Origin: Huiozyma naganishii CBS 8797
Taxonomy: Eukaryota; Ascomycota; Saccharomycetes; Saccharomycetales; Saccharomycetaceae
NCBI RefSeq assembly: GCF_000348985.1
Contig: NC_035924.1
Span: 558,001-622,000 of the forward strand
Length of the DNA stretch: 64,000 nucleotides
Direction: 5' to 3'
The notes beneath the pieces were generated by a model. That model was not told where the DNA came from and ran no database searches. It saw nothing but the letters and a program-made list of their open reading frames with translations. The position numbers and the translations under genes are program-made. This document shows, piece by piece, positions 50,801 through 60,324 of this stretch. Every line of letters starts with the position of its first letter. The first letter of the stretch is position 1.

Positions 50801-52158
50801 CGTTCGCCCAATTTTTAAACATACGTTCTGCGATGGGTATCAAAAATTTCAAACTCTTGCTTTTGACCACATCGTACAAGGATGACTGTGCGTTGTTTAA
50901 TTCCACACTATCACAAACATACATCAACCACGAATTCGGGTTCTGTGAATTGCTGACTTTGACGTCTGAGGTGGTTAACGGCTTGATATACTTGAAGGAC
51001 TTTGACAAGAACAAGCTCATGTTACTTGCAGCACAGATAGTCTCCTATTGTACCACGAACAAGAAGACGGAAAAGGATGTAATGCTGATGATTCTTCTTC
51101 CTCTGAAAGATAACACGCTAAATGAAATCTTAACGAACATCAACGTCTTCCAAATCATCCGGAATGAGGTGCGTGCGAAGATTCCAAACATGGACCTATT
51201 TCTAAAGGTCATCCCGCTTGATTTTATTAAGAACCCACTGACCTCTGTGGATGATTACTACAGCGTGTGTGCCAGTATCTACAACGTACTGCTACCGAAG
51301 AAAACGAAGTTCACGGCGATCGCACACAAACTACCTGACAAAGTAGAATTTAGGACTTTACCTCAGGGGAATGCTCCGTCCTTCATCAACTACGATTCGT
51401 ACATCCATCTCTCATACTCCAGGAGTGTGGACAAACAGTGGATGTTTGGTGTGTTGACCGATAGCGAGGGGAAGAATACCAGCGTGAGAACATGGTACAT
51501 CGGTGGGTCGAAGAGGCTCTTCGACGAGGTGTGCAACAAACTGTGGACCTTGGCACTCTCTCTTGCTACAACAAAATACGGCAAAATCTGCTTGATCTTG
51601 ACCAGACTGAGCGGGATCCTACCTGACGACGAACTGATGAACTGGAGAAGGCTGTCTGGGAGGAATATCCACTTAGCTGTTGTCTGTGTGGATGACAACA
51701 CCAAGATATCGTTCTACGACCAAGACGCAGTGTACCCGAGCTTTAAACCCATCTTCAAAGATGCGAAGCTGGCAAGACCGTACGACGAGAGTGCGCTTGA
51801 CGACTACGAGATCAGGGATGTTGACGACGACGTCCACGGGGTCATCTTCCAAAACCCGTTCCCGCTCGCAAACTCGCAGCACAGGTGCGCTATCAGAAGC
51901 GGCGCACTAATCAAATTCAAGAGGACCCACGGGGACGCGATGTGGGACAAGTTGGAGGTCAACCTGCTTAACTGTCCGCATTCGGACAGCACGAATCTAT
52001 TAGAGAAGATCTTGGAGGAGTTCCGCAACCTTGCAGCGCTGAACGTGTGGTTTGGCGTGTCCAATGGGGAGGACTCGCACATACCGTGGCATGTGCTTGC
52101 CGTGAAAAAGATGATGAAAAGCATGGTATATACCCAGGTGGAGGTTATTTCAGAGTGA
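47809..52158 (+). CDS. SSN2: Mediator kinase-module subunit Med13 (Ssn2/Srb9)
   Basis: 1449 aa (1420 in S. cerevisiae). The N-terminal Med13_N domain covers ~1-330 (PHYALFLKALRKVIYINL, KWVKVIPHLGHL). A long acidic, Asn/Ser-rich linker follows, including an uninterrupted Asp run (49366-49390) and the recurring DDLFGD/ELFGDD motifs. The C-terminal half (~880-1449) holds the MID and PIWI-like modules (FGVLTDSEGKN, SVRTWYIGGSK, RLSGILPDDELMNWRRLSGRN) and ends IPWHVLAVKKMMKSMVY. Med13 tethers the Cdk8-cyclin C-Med12 module to core Mediator. The neighbours match YDR443C. Confidence 0.96.
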   Translation: MDEIHIPYRLEMLVSNLYKVDTISKVNYAQYLPPNNDDQWSIQMELTLRRRDRSVLVALLSRELWCFSVNDDPLPKLTATEKITDLSAEANNDTSPVTANKSGEFTSDYSKPNLPPHYALFLKALRKVIYINLATNSNNQLIQYGNACVSLLQDPSGRSNPLLQLEPHLFANGDLTVSISTKDIGLIKLTEDDLREEFLKEHALYLAPSGIRMYLPSNTNKQQILCKAPPNAATLLETLSVSHGITLVDNGDMKWVKVIPHLGHLNGYTPSIASYMKPPTNPRKIVWPLELCFAQPATVVSKGASDCSIHQDLNGMMDLVDDFIQVKQTSAYRTPGSSGALNTNPMSSGGGYTEQFQQSYRNLANTTNNAGSFPMSNPPATKHSPLASLPVSHESKDSAHIPDTVNSANGLTLANNLLLSPNLTTAMEKGGVNGRQDSFNLEFSHTPSTNGHANNQLFSIDKKQTNEPSTISPVKGDIGYGLIMDTVIPGTNGSQDQPHSETQEDVQEEPADDKELFGDDDDDDDDDNNTAMTDTMDVDQPKLKREPNGEAGDDDDLFGDINDNDNSSPSAEKTFHGVKTSDEITEDMFGMSDDEENGNSKAGTSRNSNEAPQSRDQASSEYFDYQKPPIRRFMKPGTKRKYTDIPFEEITLSNSPLYMDPGAPLPVDTPRDRRRSVFAPLNFNPIIENNVDNKYKNGGKFSISPAQKEDAFKFDVSTGDFSTSDEEDSDSSLESFDYNNAKQDLKSFEGSVHDSQFLNYQNVATGHDSVATGLLSNNDNIGTEPYMKDGSEGIWKISHNEIPQTDSPLKPVDASLQPIYNNLTENLSPESMAGSILQNKEKPLKKEEEKQLDILGAERGTDLTRCHINAENSEEKLPFNSLPFLLRHIPLSSIPDVFLDNNPKIRLSRKNQDILDLLAEQIIFDHGLLGSFNIPEIRYDDILVDKDGFIANTMEQIFPNFQNILGSDIISKIYPMKQPFVYAKKQHEIIKIKTDAQPFAQFLNIRSAMGIKNFKLLLLTTSYKDDCALFNSTLSQTYINHEFGFCELLTLTSEVVNGLIYLKDFDKNKLMLLAAQIVSYCTTNKKTEKDVMLMILLPLKDNTLNEILTNINVFQIIRNEVRAKIPNMDLFLKVIPLDFIKNPLTSVDDYYSVCASIYNVLLPKKTKFTAIAHKLPDKVEFRTLPQGNAPSFINYDSYIHLSYSRSVDKQWMFGVLTDSEGKNTSVRTWYIGGSKRLFDEVCNKLWTLALSLATTKYGKICLILTRLSGILPDDELMNWRRLSGRNIHLAVVCVDDNTKISFYDQDAVYPSFKPIFKDAKLARPYDESALDDYEIRDVDDDVHGVIFQNPFPLANSQHRCAIRSGALIKFKRTHGDAMWDKLEVNLLNCPHSDSTNLLEKILEEFRNLAALNVWFGVSNGEDSHIPWHVLAVKKMMKSMVYTQVEVISE

Positions 52159-52430
52159 TTATAATGTAAATATATAGTTGTAGCAGAGGGGGGAGACCAT
52201 GTAATGCAATTACCATTCCCGTTTTCGGACCCAACAAGAGTCTTAAACGCCGGACATCTCGGAATTCTGCACAGTCATCACAGGTCCCTTCTTTTCTCGA
52301 GAAAAGACAAGAAGAAAAATACTTCACGATGAGATAGAAAATTGAGAAAGTTTCTGTCCGATGGACTTCTCCGATGATCCAGGTACCGGTTGAAGAAGAA
52401 AAAGGGCCGTGGTGATATCGCGCCACAGAG

Positions 52431-52985
52431 ATGCCGACCCAAGTCGATTTCTCCAAAGAATTGAGGCCTTTGATATCCAAATATCGCGATTTCCCGGAGA
52501 AGGGCCGAGTGTACTACGACATAAGCCCTATTTTGAAAAGTCCCGATATTTTCCGGGCGATGCTTGAACGGTTCAGGGACCACTTGGAGGAGACTTTCAC
52601 GTTGGAGCAGATTGATTTTGTGGCAAGTGTCGAGGCCAGCGGGTTTCTGTTCGGCCCGACTCTCGCGACCTTCATCGGAGTTGGATTCATTCCAATCAGG
52701 AAGGTTGGGATGCTTCCCGGCATCTGTGCACATGGGTCGACGCTGGACGCTTACGGGCAGGCGATCCAGGAGTTCGAGATACAGTCGGAGGCGATACCGA
52801 GGGGGTCGAACGTCGTGATAGTGGACAATATTCTGCTGAGCGGGAACGTGAGTCTGATGGCGAAGCAGCTGGTCACCTCTGTTGGAGGGAACGTTGTAGA
52901 GTACGACTACATCATGGAGCAAAGGAGCAATCACGGCAGACGGAATCTGAACATACCCGTGTTTTCGTTGCTGGATATCGATTGA
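52431..52985 (+). CDS. APT2: Adenine phosphoribosyltransferase homolog with a degenerate active site
   Basis: 184 aa, the normal APRT length and full fold order: KYRDFPEKGRVYYDISPIL, GFLFGPTLA at 71-79, GVGFIPIRK at 83-91 and IPVFSLL near the end. The PRPP-binding loop, normally VDD-hydrophobic2-ATGG(S/T), reads VDNILLSGNV (131-140), losing the second Asp, the Ala-Thr and both Gly. ESRGFLFG has become EASGFLFG and the loop Lys of RK.GKLPG is Met94. APRT salvages adenine plus PRPP to AMP; this copy is unlikely to do so. S. cerevisiae has active APT1 and poorly expressed APT2 (YDR441C), and the SSN2-DOT1 context indicates the APT2 locus. The frame is intact. Confidence 0.85.
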   Translation: MPTQVDFSKELRPLISKYRDFPEKGRVYYDISPILKSPDIFRAMLERFRDHLEETFTLEQIDFVASVEASGFLFGPTLATFIGVGFIPIRKVGMLPGICAHGSTLDAYGQAIQEFEIQSEAIPRGSNVVIVDNILLSGNVSLMAKQLVTSVGGNVVEYDYIMEQRSNHGRRNLNIPVFSLLDID

Positions 52986-53146
52986 TGGAAGACGAGCTCC
53001 TCTAGTGGTTTCCGCCTGTGCGCGGGATGCTAATGACAATATGTTGGTTTCTTTCTTTCTTGTTTGTATGATGATGTACAGAGTTGGTTGGATATACGTC
53101 ACCCCAACTCCGATTTCCGAAAGGGAAACGAAGGGGATTTATTTGT

Positions 53147-55051
53147 TCACCTTGTATATCTTTCGGGTCTTTTACTTCTTCTGAACCTGCTTGTTGCCTG
53201 GAGCAAGGATTCGTCGATGCAGTTTTGGACCGTTGATATGTAGTAGTCTCCGCCGGAGTGTGTCCAGGAGACACTGTCCTCTTTGAACGTGCATTTTTGG
53301 ACTTTGAGTCTGTTGAGGACGCCGTCGATGTTATTCGCGTCGATTGTGTATCCGAAGCTGCGAAGGTTCTTCAACGATATGATCTTACAGCCTACTTTTG
53401 CGTTTTCGAGTAGCGTCTCGACTACTTTGTTGAGCTTGCTGTCAAAGAGGAAGTTGTTTACAAGGAGGACGTCACAATCACGAAGTAATGTTATGACCGC
53501 TTCGTTGTCCACGAAGCTCTGCCGCAATAGAAACTGTACGGGTTTCAAATTGAGCCCGTTAAAGTGGCACCTGTTCGTGAGTTCCTTGTATTGTAGTTCC
53601 GTGAGCGTGGACGCGTCCTCCATGATCTCACAGCCGGCGCTCGTTCTGCATCCGTGTTCGAGGGCCGCCTGTATGACGCAATTGCCCACCCCTGAACCCA
53701 GGTCGAGAAAGACACTGTTTGTGTTAAGGTTGCACCGTTGGTACACGTCTGTGAGGAATGTCGGTAGGAGTTCGCCGTAGACGTAGTTGCTGAATGCTTT
53801 GTATTTTTTGAGTTTGAATGCCTGTGGATGGATGCTTCTTGTGTACACGACGTGTAGGAAGTCGTGGATGAAAGACTGTGGGATCTGTGTCAGTTCGCGG
53901 AGATGCTGCGTTATCCTGTGCCGCGGGACGCGCCGGATGAACGTGTTGTAGTCGTGTACAGTTTGTATGAATGCCGTTTCGTCCGCGTTGTCGTAGGCGT
54001 CGTTGAGTCTTGGAATTATGTCCTGTGTAAGTCCGTGAGCGTAGTCTTGAGGCAGGAACACGAGCGCCGAGTACTCGACGACTTTCCCAATCTCGCTCAT
54101 TGGATCGTACTTGTCAAAGTTCTTGCTGAAGTCCACAATGTATTCTTCTGTGCAGTTGGGGAACAAAATGCTCTGCAACAGTATGCGTTGCCCCGTGTGC
54201 GCGTTGTACGTGTTGTGTCGGCTCCGTGCAATAGGGGGTGTCTTAGCGCGGTGCTCCCTGTCCGCCGTGGTGAGTTGTGCCGATGGAGTGATCTCCCCTG
54301 TGAACTCTGTCGTCGAGTTCAAGAAATCTATGTCGAACAGGTTGTATTCCAGTTTGAGCATGGGCCCATCCCAGTCTACGAAATTCTTGAGAGGCGTGTA
54401 TTCCGGACTATGGGTTCCCGCGTGGGTTCCCGCTGGAGTGTCGACTGTGGTGTCGTTCTGCGGCTCCGTTGAAGCTGTTGGACTTGTCAGAGAAGACTGG
54501 ATAGTTTCATCTGCGAACTCGGCTGTTTCTTCCATGAACTCGGATGTTTCCTCCATGGGCTCTGCTGTTCCCTTCTCAGGCTCAGCTATTTCCTCCATCG
54601 GCTGGACTGTTTCCTCCATTGGCCGCTCTGTTTCCTTTACCGATGTGTCGTGTCCAGTCGTATCCCGCCGCTTTACATTGTGTCTTCTACGATGTTTTGT
54701 CCGCTTCACTGGTTTCACATCATCTGTTTGCTCTTGCTTCTGCTCTACCGGTTGCTTCACGGCTTCGTACATATTGACCTCCACATCTACCTTCTCGGCA
54801 GACTCTTGTACATGACTCTTCAAGTAACTTGTCGGCAGAGTGCAGTCGTACGCAGGGTAGTATTTGCTAGCGTCCTCAAGCAGCCCCTGCAGTTCCTTCG
54901 ACGCACCGCGTATCTTCTTGTTGTTGTGTGGCTTTTGTTCTGTTCCATTGGCAGCCGCCTGTACTGCGTCCTTGTTCTGTCCCGTGGTCCCGTTGGAGTC
55001 AAGGCCCAAGGGCATGAGCAGCGGCACTGGTCGCATGCACGGATCCTGCAT
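53147..55051 (-). CDS. DOT1: Histone H3-K79 methyltransferase Dot1
   Basis: 634 aa (582 in S. cerevisiae). The N-terminal half is disordered, with a basic patch (KRTKHRRRHNVKRRD, ~118-132) that in Dot1 binds nucleosomal DNA and H4, and an acidic repeat of EPMEET/EFMEET type (~140-180). The catalytic domain occupies ~290-620: the SAM-binding motif DLGSGVGN at 450-457, GCEIMEDAS after it, NNFLF and the C-terminal EDSVSWTHSGGDYYIST. Dot1 is the non-SET H3K79 methylase needed for telomeric silencing and the meiotic checkpoint. It lies between APT2 and LRS4 as in YDR439W-YDR441C. Confidence 0.96.
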   Translation of the reverse strand: MQDPCMRPVPLLMPLGLDSNGTTGQNKDAVQAAANGTEQKPHNNKKIRGASKELQGLLEDASKYYPAYDCTLPTSYLKSHVQESAEKVDVEVNMYEAVKQPVEQKQEQTDDVKPVKRTKHRRRHNVKRRDTTGHDTSVKETERPMEETVQPMEEIAEPEKGTAEPMEETSEFMEETAEFADETIQSSLTSPTASTEPQNDTTVDTPAGTHAGTHSPEYTPLKNFVDWDGPMLKLEYNLFDIDFLNSTTEFTGEITPSAQLTTADREHRAKTPPIARSRHNTYNAHTGQRILLQSILFPNCTEEYIVDFSKNFDKYDPMSEIGKVVEYSALVFLPQDYAHGLTQDIIPRLNDAYDNADETAFIQTVHDYNTFIRRVPRHRITQHLRELTQIPQSFIHDFLHVVYTRSIHPQAFKLKKYKAFSNYVYGELLPTFLTDVYQRCNLNTNSVFLDLGSGVGNCVIQAALEHGCRTSAGCEIMEDASTLTELQYKELTNRCHFNGLNLKPVQFLLRQSFVDNEAVITLLRDCDVLLVNNFLFDSKLNKVVETLLENAKVGCKIISLKNLRSFGYTIDANNIDGVLNRLKVQKCTFKEDSVSWTHSGGDYYISTVQNCIDESLLQATSRFRRSKRPERYTR

Positions 55052-55219
55052 CGTTCGGTGTTTCCCCTGTGTTACTCACACTGTTGTAATGAGTCGTGGA
55101 AATGTAGTTGTAGTTGTAGTTGTTATTGCGTTTCGTGTTTCGTGTTTCGTGCTTTGTCCCAGTATTTTCGCAGCGGCGGCGGACGACAAAGACCAACGAC
55201 GTCTCTCGGTGAGTGTGGG

Positions 55220-55888
55220 TCACTCTGACGCGATGCGGGCGACTTTGATCTCCGTGAGCCGGCGTCTGCGTTTCTTGCCCTTCTTGTGCAGCGGTGGCCG
55301 TGGCTGTGGAGGCGGCGGCGGCGTGTCTCCGTCGCTTGAAAGTGAGCCGTCCAGTGGGATCTCCACCGCATCGAGCACCCGGGCAGGCCTCCCCCTGTCC
55401 CTCCTATTCTCTATCTCGTTGCTGTTACGTAGGGACTCGATGAACGAGTCCTCCGCCTTGATTCCCAACACTGTTGGATCATCGCTGTCTGATCCGTCAA
55501 AGATGGTGTTTGAGCAGGGTCTGCCGAGTGGGCGCTTCCCGTGACTCATGGGATGGGTGGCTACAGTGTGAGCATGGCCACCCACCCCCTTCGTTCTCCT
55601 CCCCGCTCCCCCCTCCGCCTTCAACGCCTCCAGTTGTCTCTTGAGCGCAGCGATCTTGGACTCACTAAACGCGCGCACAGACTTCGCCGTCTCCCGCAAC
55701 ACATCGTTCTCATGGGACATATCCTGCAACTGGCCCGTCAGCGTGTTCACCTGTCTCTGCATCTGCAATGCCCTGCCGCCCGGGTCTTCACCGGCCCCTG
55801 CGCCCCCGGGGGCTGTACCCGCCGCGAGTCTCTCATTATGGACCACTGCCCTGTGGTAATTCCACAGCAACTGCAGCAGCGTCGTCAT
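55220..55888 (-). CDS. LRS4: Monopolin/rDNA-silencing protein Lrs4
   Basis: 222 aa, shorter than S. cerevisiae Lrs4 (347 aa). The N-terminus MTTLLQLLWNYHRAVVHNE and the coiled coil at ~40-100 (LTGQLQDMSHENDVLRE, KIAALKRQLEALKAE) are the Csm1-binding part of Lrs4. The C-terminal half is disordered, Pro/Gly-rich and ends in a basic segment. Lrs4-Csm1 clamps sister kinetochores in meiosis I and anchors Fob1/condensin at rDNA. Identification relies on this N-terminal pattern and on position beside DOT1 (YDR439W-YDR440W). Confidence 0.8.
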   Translation of the reverse strand: MTTLLQLLWNYHRAVVHNERLAAGTAPGGAGAGEDPGGRALQMQRQVNTLTGQLQDMSHENDVLRETAKSVRAFSESKIAALKRQLEALKAEGGAGRRTKGVGGHAHTVATHPMSHGKRPLGRPCSNTIFDGSDSDDPTVLGIKAEDSFIESLRNSNEIENRRDRGRPARVLDAVEIPLDGSLSSDGDTPPPPPQPRPPLHKKGKKRRRRLTEIKVARIASE

Positions 55889-56008
55889 GTCCCTGTCTTG
55901 CGTTGTGCACGGCCGTCTTCACCGTCTCAATCAGCAACAGCCGCCGTCTTCAAATCGCGTTTCGAATAAATATTAATTTTATGAAGACTTGTATGTAGTC
56001 TATATGAG

Positions 56009-57142
56009 TTATGGAGGTGTCGGTGTCGGTGTCGATGCCTCTGTCTTCGGTGTCTCCGTTACCGTCGCCGTGAGAAGGAACGAACACACGACCAGCAACG
56101 CACCGAGACCGTACGCCCGCGTGACGGTCTGTGTCCCCCCCACGAGGTACTCCACGAGCATCGCGAGCGGGATCGTCCCCGAGAGCCCCAGTGTGACTGT
56201 AAGAGGCTGTGTGCGGTACACGGCGTGTGCCCAGCACAGATCGCTCACTATTGTGAGTGTACAGTTCGCAGCTATTCCGAGTACAACTACAGGGAGAGCC
56301 ACTGTGGACCGTGATGGTAACTCTAGGGTTTCCCACCCAGCGTAGTGCGCCACGATAAGCAATGGCCACAGCAGCAGCAAAGTGCACAGGCCGACAAACC
56401 CAACGAATAGTTGTACGTCCACTGTAGACTGTGAACGGTGTGTCGCTGCACGCTTGAACAGTGTACTGTACACTCCGTATATCACTGCACCGGTCAGTGC
56501 AAGCACGTTCCCTATCAAAGTTGAGGAGACTGGGACCTGCCCCAGGGAAAGCTCCTGTACTGCTGGTGATGCGTGCCCCCATGCTACAACAATGACGACC
56601 CCAGTGAAAGAGACTGCGATCCCCACGAGCTTCCTACCGGTGACACTCTCCACACGGGCAATTGCCCCGAACAGCAGCGTAAAGAACGACGCAGTCGACG
56701 AAAGGATCGTCTGTGCGGACACCGTCGTGTACGCGAGCGCCGCGTTCGTCGCCACATTCGCCCCAACCCACAGCAGACAGAACACCGCTGCGAGCCGTGC
56801 AGTGTCCCGCACAGACATACCGTCCTGCCCATCGCCCCCACAGATCTTATCATCTCCCTCGCTCTCTTTACTCAGCAGCGGAGTCAACTCCGTATCATCC
56901 ACAACACTACCATGCCACCTGCTCCAGCGCCGCCGCCTGCTCCAACCGCACCGCACGAGTCTCGGCAACAGGTACAACGTACACGACGACACGGAACAGT
57001 ACGTGACCAGCAGCGGCTTTCTGTACACCGTGAACAGCGTCTTCAACAGGAACGACGAAGCCACCCACAGCACCACAACCGCGGCCAGCGCGACCAACCC
57101 TCCAGCACTGTTCCCACCACGCACATCGTAACCGCGAGCCAT
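56009..57142 (-). CDS. THI74: Drug/metabolite-superfamily transporter Thi74-like
   Basis: 377 aa (370 in S. cerevisiae). About ten hydrophobic segments in two EamA-like halves: VALAAVVVLWVASSFLLKTL at ~16-35, LFCLLWVGANVATNAALAY at ~118-137, STASFFTLLFGAIARVE, GIAVSFTGVVIVVAWGHA, then GNVLALTGAVIYGVYSTLFK, and several more to the C-terminus. It belongs to the SLC35F5-like group; S. cerevisiae THI74 (YDR438W) is thiamine-repressible and its paralog YML018C is vacuolar. The substrate is unknown. Very GC-rich coding sequence. Confidence 0.88.
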   Translation of the reverse strand: MARGYDVRGGNSAGGLVALAAVVVLWVASSFLLKTLFTVYRKPLLVTYCSVSSCTLYLLPRLVRCGWSRRRRWSRWHGSVVDDTELTPLLSKESEGDDKICGGDGQDGMSVRDTARLAAVFCLLWVGANVATNAALAYTTVSAQTILSSTASFFTLLFGAIARVESVTGRKLVGIAVSFTGVVIVVAWGHASPAVQELSLGQVPVSSTLIGNVLALTGAVIYGVYSTLFKRAATHRSQSTVDVQLFVGFVGLCTLLLLWPLLIVAHYAGWETLELPSRSTVALPVVVLGIAANCTLTIVSDLCWAHAVYRTQPLTVTLGLSGTIPLAMLVEYLVGGTQTVTRAYGLGALLVVCSFLLTATVTETPKTEASTPTPTPP

Positions 57143-57302
57143 GCCAGGTTGCAGTAGATGTAGTACTCACAGTCTCATCACCGTTGGACACCTCGTCCTT
57201 TAAATATCGGAGACACTTCTCGAAACGTTCCACAGTTTGAGACAGAGACAGAAACTGTGGTCTGTGGTCTACCAGGATGGTAGACCATCAACCAGGTACC
57301 AG

Positions 57303-57833
57303 CTACCAGCTACCGTCTACCGAGGAGTACAGCACGTCGCAGACGTCCATCAGCGGGAGGTCCTCGACACCGCTGGTCTCGCAGCAGACACGCGTCGCGA
57401 TGTACTCCAAAGTGGATGACTCAGAGAACAGGCTGTTGTTGCTGTTGGGGGTGTCCTCACTGGTCCCACTGGTCCCACTGGTCCCAGGGCCCCCCGCCGC
57501 ATCGACAACCGTCTTCTGCGAGTCCAGTGGCGGAGTCAGCACGTCCTCCGCGTACAGGTTCAGCCCACAGTACGCAAACATCATGCCCAGCAGCCACAGA
57601 CACTGCAACACGAGCACCCACCGCCGCTGCGGTAACACGTCCAGAAGCACCTGCACGGGGACGTGTGTTGAGGTGGGTCTCGTCGGTAGAAGGGACCACC
57701 CGATGGACAGCACCAGCAGCGCGGTGAACAGCAGGTGGTGTACGAACCAGTAGTAGTCCGCTCGTGTCGGGCGCTGGGCGCTCACGAGGGGGGGGAGGCG
57801 CAACGACGTCTCTCTCACAAGTGCACTGTTCAT
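57303..57833 (-). CDS. GPI19: GPI-GlcNAc transferase subunit Gpi19 (PIG-P)
   Basis: 176 aa (140 in S. cerevisiae). Two membrane segments: HHLLFTALLVLSIGWSLLP near 32-50 and VLQCLWLLGMMFAYCGLNLY near 77-97, separated by LPQRRWVL. This is the two-helix hairpin of PIG-P proteins. The C-terminal ~75 residues are hydrophilic and less conserved. It is part of the ER complex that adds GlcNAc to phosphatidylinositol, the first step of GPI anchor synthesis. It lies between THI74 and PPZ1 as in YDR436W-YDR438W. Confidence 0.85.
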   Translation of the reverse strand: MNSALVRETSLRLPPLVSAQRPTRADYYWFVHHLLFTALLVLSIGWSLLPTRPTSTHVPVQVLLDVLPQRRWVLVLQCLWLLGMMFAYCGLNLYAEDVLTPPLDSQKTVVDAAGGPGTSGTSGTSEDTPNSNNSLFSESSTLEYIATRVCCETSGVEDLPLMDVCDVLYSSVDGSW

Positions 57834-57964
57834 CTCTGGCGCAGCTGCCTTCTTATTCTTCCTCTTGCTCTTGTTCTTGTAGTTGTAGTAGTACTTGCTC
57901 TTCTTCTATTTATTATTCAGTTAGATATTTTGGACACATTGGCACAGTAGAGGTAGTGACAGAG

Positions 57965-59977
57965 TTACGTTGGGCCCGGTTCCTGGTGGTCCTGCAGCAG
58001 CCGTCGCTCCTGGCGGCCCTTCTTCATCACCTGTTTCAGCGCGGCTTTGTCCAAGGGGTCCAACAACTCGAACGAGCACAGCAGACCCTCACTTACGGTC
58101 ATCACGGCCCCCCAGTTGTCGAACTCGCCGCAGTAGTTTGGCGCTGAAAACACGGTCACCAGGCTCCGGTCGTTGAAGAACTCGTACCCGTCCTCGACAA
58201 CCATGTGTGCCCGGCACACGAGGTCGAACCCGAACTTGTTCAAGAACTTGTTGATAGCGACCTTGTTGTAGCAGTACGAAACGCCTCGCTCGTTGTCCTC
58301 CCACTCATTGGGGGAATCAGCAGGGTCCGACCACAGCAAGTCGTTCACGAGTCCGAAATCGGGGACGTCAGTGGGCCGCCCCACATGGCGGATCTCGTCC
58401 ATCGAGTTCAGCCCGGGGGATAACCCGCCGTGCACGCAGAAGATCTTCCCAGTCACGATCGCCGCCAGCGGAAGCGTGTTGAACGTATCCACGAAATGCT
58501 TCCACGTCTTGATATTGCACCGCCGCTTGCACTCGTCGTAGAACCCGTACACACGAGTAACGTTCGCGCACTCGTGGTTGCCCCTAAGGAGGAAGAAGTT
58601 CTCAGGGTATTTGATCTTGTAACACAGCAAAAGCAGAATCGTCTCCAGAGATTGCTTCCCTCGGTCCACGTAGTCCCCCAAGAACAAGTAGTTAGCAGAT
58701 GGTGGGAACCCACATTTACTGAACAGACGCAGAAGGTCGCAGTACTGCCCGTGCACGTCACCGACGATCTTCACGGAGGGGGACAACTCGAGCAGAGTCG
58801 GCTGCGCAAGGAAGATCTCCCGCGCGAGCCGGCAGATCTGTGCAATCTCGAAGTTCTTAAGACACACGTTCTTTGTCCGCTTCGCTGCGTACCCTGCAGA
58901 GATTAACCGCTCAATAGCGTCGTCCACGTCGACCACTTTCTTCTTCTTCACGTTTGCCCCATCACTTCCAATACCGGCAGTACCAATGGGCACCGCACCG
59001 TCACCTACACTAGGAGACCCAGCGAGCAACTCTGCATCGTCGCCGCCGGGCGTATTCGGTACAGCACCGTCTGCGAAGTCATCGATGTACGACGCCCGCG
59101 ACGGGTACACCGCTTTGTCCCTCCCGAGACTCCCATGACTACTGCGCCGCGATACTCTGCTCGTAAAGTAGTCCGCCTCACCGCCGTCCAACGTCGTCGT
59201 CGGCGTGTGCAACGGCGTCCCGTACACTGTATTCCCGCCAGAAGACCCTCGCCGAGTGGGGGCATCCGGTCGTGCAGCGGCTCCGTTGTGTAGCAACAGC
59301 TCGTTGATGTGAGGGTTCACGCCATTGCTCTCGGACTTCCGCTGCGACCGCGGCAGAAGCAGGTTCCGAACGTTCACACCTTCCTCAAGGGATCTATGTC
59401 GTTTCAACTGCTGCTTCGATCTATGCTTAACCTTCTTGGACGGTATACTGTCGTCATCGTAATCGTCCTCGTCTTCTTCGTCGTCCTCGTCGTCGTCAGT
59501 CACCGCATGGTCGGAACCATACATCATCGAGCTCATCGGGCCGCCACTGGGCCGCCCCGGTTTCTTCAAGATGGGCATCATCGGCTCCCCGACCACGTTG
59601 CTGCTGCTCGACCGCCGCGACACACCTGGCGTCAATGTCTGTGTCTGGCCCTGGGAACTCCTCCGCGACGCCGTGGGGGCCCCAACCGCAACCGCAGCCC
59701 CAGCCCCGGCCCCTGTCCCCGTCCCGGGCTTCGACGGCAGCAAAATGGACCCGTTCGACACTGAGTTCCGCAGCGAAGACTGCGACTGCCGCGACCGCAC
59801 AGACCTCACGGACCGGGCGCCAGTGGACCGCTGCGTGTCCGTCCGAGACACTTCGGGCAGCGCCTCCGCGACCTGCCCAATCTTCCCCCTCGTCCTCGCC
59901 TCATCCCGCACACCCTTCGCCGCCTGCTTCTTCTTGGACGGCTTCCCGCTACCAGTTTTAGACCCTGAATTCCCCAT
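57965..59977 (-). CDS. PPZ1: Ser/Thr protein phosphatase Ppz1/Ppz2
   Basis: 670 aa (Ppz1 692). The start MGNSGSK is an N-myristoylation signal (Gly2). Residues ~10-340 are Ser/Arg-rich and disordered with an acidic run near 155-170. The C-terminal PP1-like catalytic domain (~345-655) has the metal-binding signatures GDVHGQ (from 406), GDYVDRG, RGNHE and HGGLSP, and [11 protein letters not shown] near the end. Ppz phosphatases regulate K+ transport through Trk1, salt tolerance and cell-cycle entry, and are inhibited by Hal3. Both PPZ2 (YDR436W) and PPZ1 (YML016C) are represented by this one locus in the neighbourhood. Confidence 0.95.
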   Translation of the reverse strand: MGNSGSKTGSGKPSKKKQAAKGVRDEARTRGKIGQVAEALPEVSRTDTQRSTGARSVRSVRSRQSQSSLRNSVSNGSILLPSKPGTGTGAGAGAAVAVGAPTASRRSSQGQTQTLTPGVSRRSSSSNVVGEPMMPILKKPGRPSGGPMSSMMYGSDHAVTDDDEDDEEDEDDYDDDSIPSKKVKHRSKQQLKRHRSLEEGVNVRNLLLPRSQRKSESNGVNPHINELLLHNGAAARPDAPTRRGSSGGNTVYGTPLHTPTTTLDGGEADYFTSRVSRRSSHGSLGRDKAVYPSRASYIDDFADGAVPNTPGGDDAELLAGSPSVGDGAVPIGTAGIGSDGANVKKKKVVDVDDAIERLISAGYAAKRTKNVCLKNFEIAQICRLAREIFLAQPTLLELSPSVKIVGDVHGQYCDLLRLFSKCGFPPSANYLFLGDYVDRGKQSLETILLLLCYKIKYPENFFLLRGNHECANVTRVYGFYDECKRRCNIKTWKHFVDTFNTLPLAAIVTGKIFCVHGGLSPGLNSMDEIRHVGRPTDVPDFGLVNDLLWSDPADSPNEWEDNERGVSYCYNKVAINKFLNKFGFDLVCRAHMVVEDGYEFFNDRSLVTVFSAPNYCGEFDNWGAVMTVSEGLLCSFELLDPLDKAALKQVMKKGRQERRLLQDHQEPGPT

Positions 59978-60324
59978 CTCCGTGTCTCTGGTACCTCAAT
60001 CAATCAAAAGCAGTACTCCAGTCTCTAGATACAACCAGCCGCTGTCCCAGTTCTCTTCCGCCAAAATACGCGAAAGACCCACCCACAACTGAAAGTACAC
60101 AAACCAAGTACCAAACTCACAACAGACGCTGTCCCTGATCACTCACAGACGCTCACACAGGTCTCACACAAGGCCACCAACAACTCACAGAGGAACACCT
60201 TCGAAGCATCCTCTACTCGAAACGTTTTGCTGTTTTTACAACTTTTAAATTTGAACAGTTTCACGAACACTGTCAAACGGTGAAGATGAGATGAGTCTGT
60301 GTGGACCGGTTCGTACTTTGTCAA
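59978..60324. other. Divergent PPZ1/PPM1 promoter region
   Basis: About 350 bases with no separate gene. Several CTCACA/CACACA tracts occur at 60115-60175. Confidence 0.45.

Noticed and set aside
53100..53140. TTCCGAAAGGGAAA, resembling the CDEIII core of a point centromere
   Set aside because: No CACRTG box and no ~80-bp AT-rich CDEII beside it, and it overlaps a compact intergenic region between APT2 and DOT1.
54111..54815. 234-codon Ser-rich plus-strand frame
   Set aside because: Antisense to the acidic repeat region of DOT1.
56382..57131. 249-codon plus-strand open frame
   Set aside because: Antisense to THI74 in GC-rich DNA; no membrane or domain pattern.
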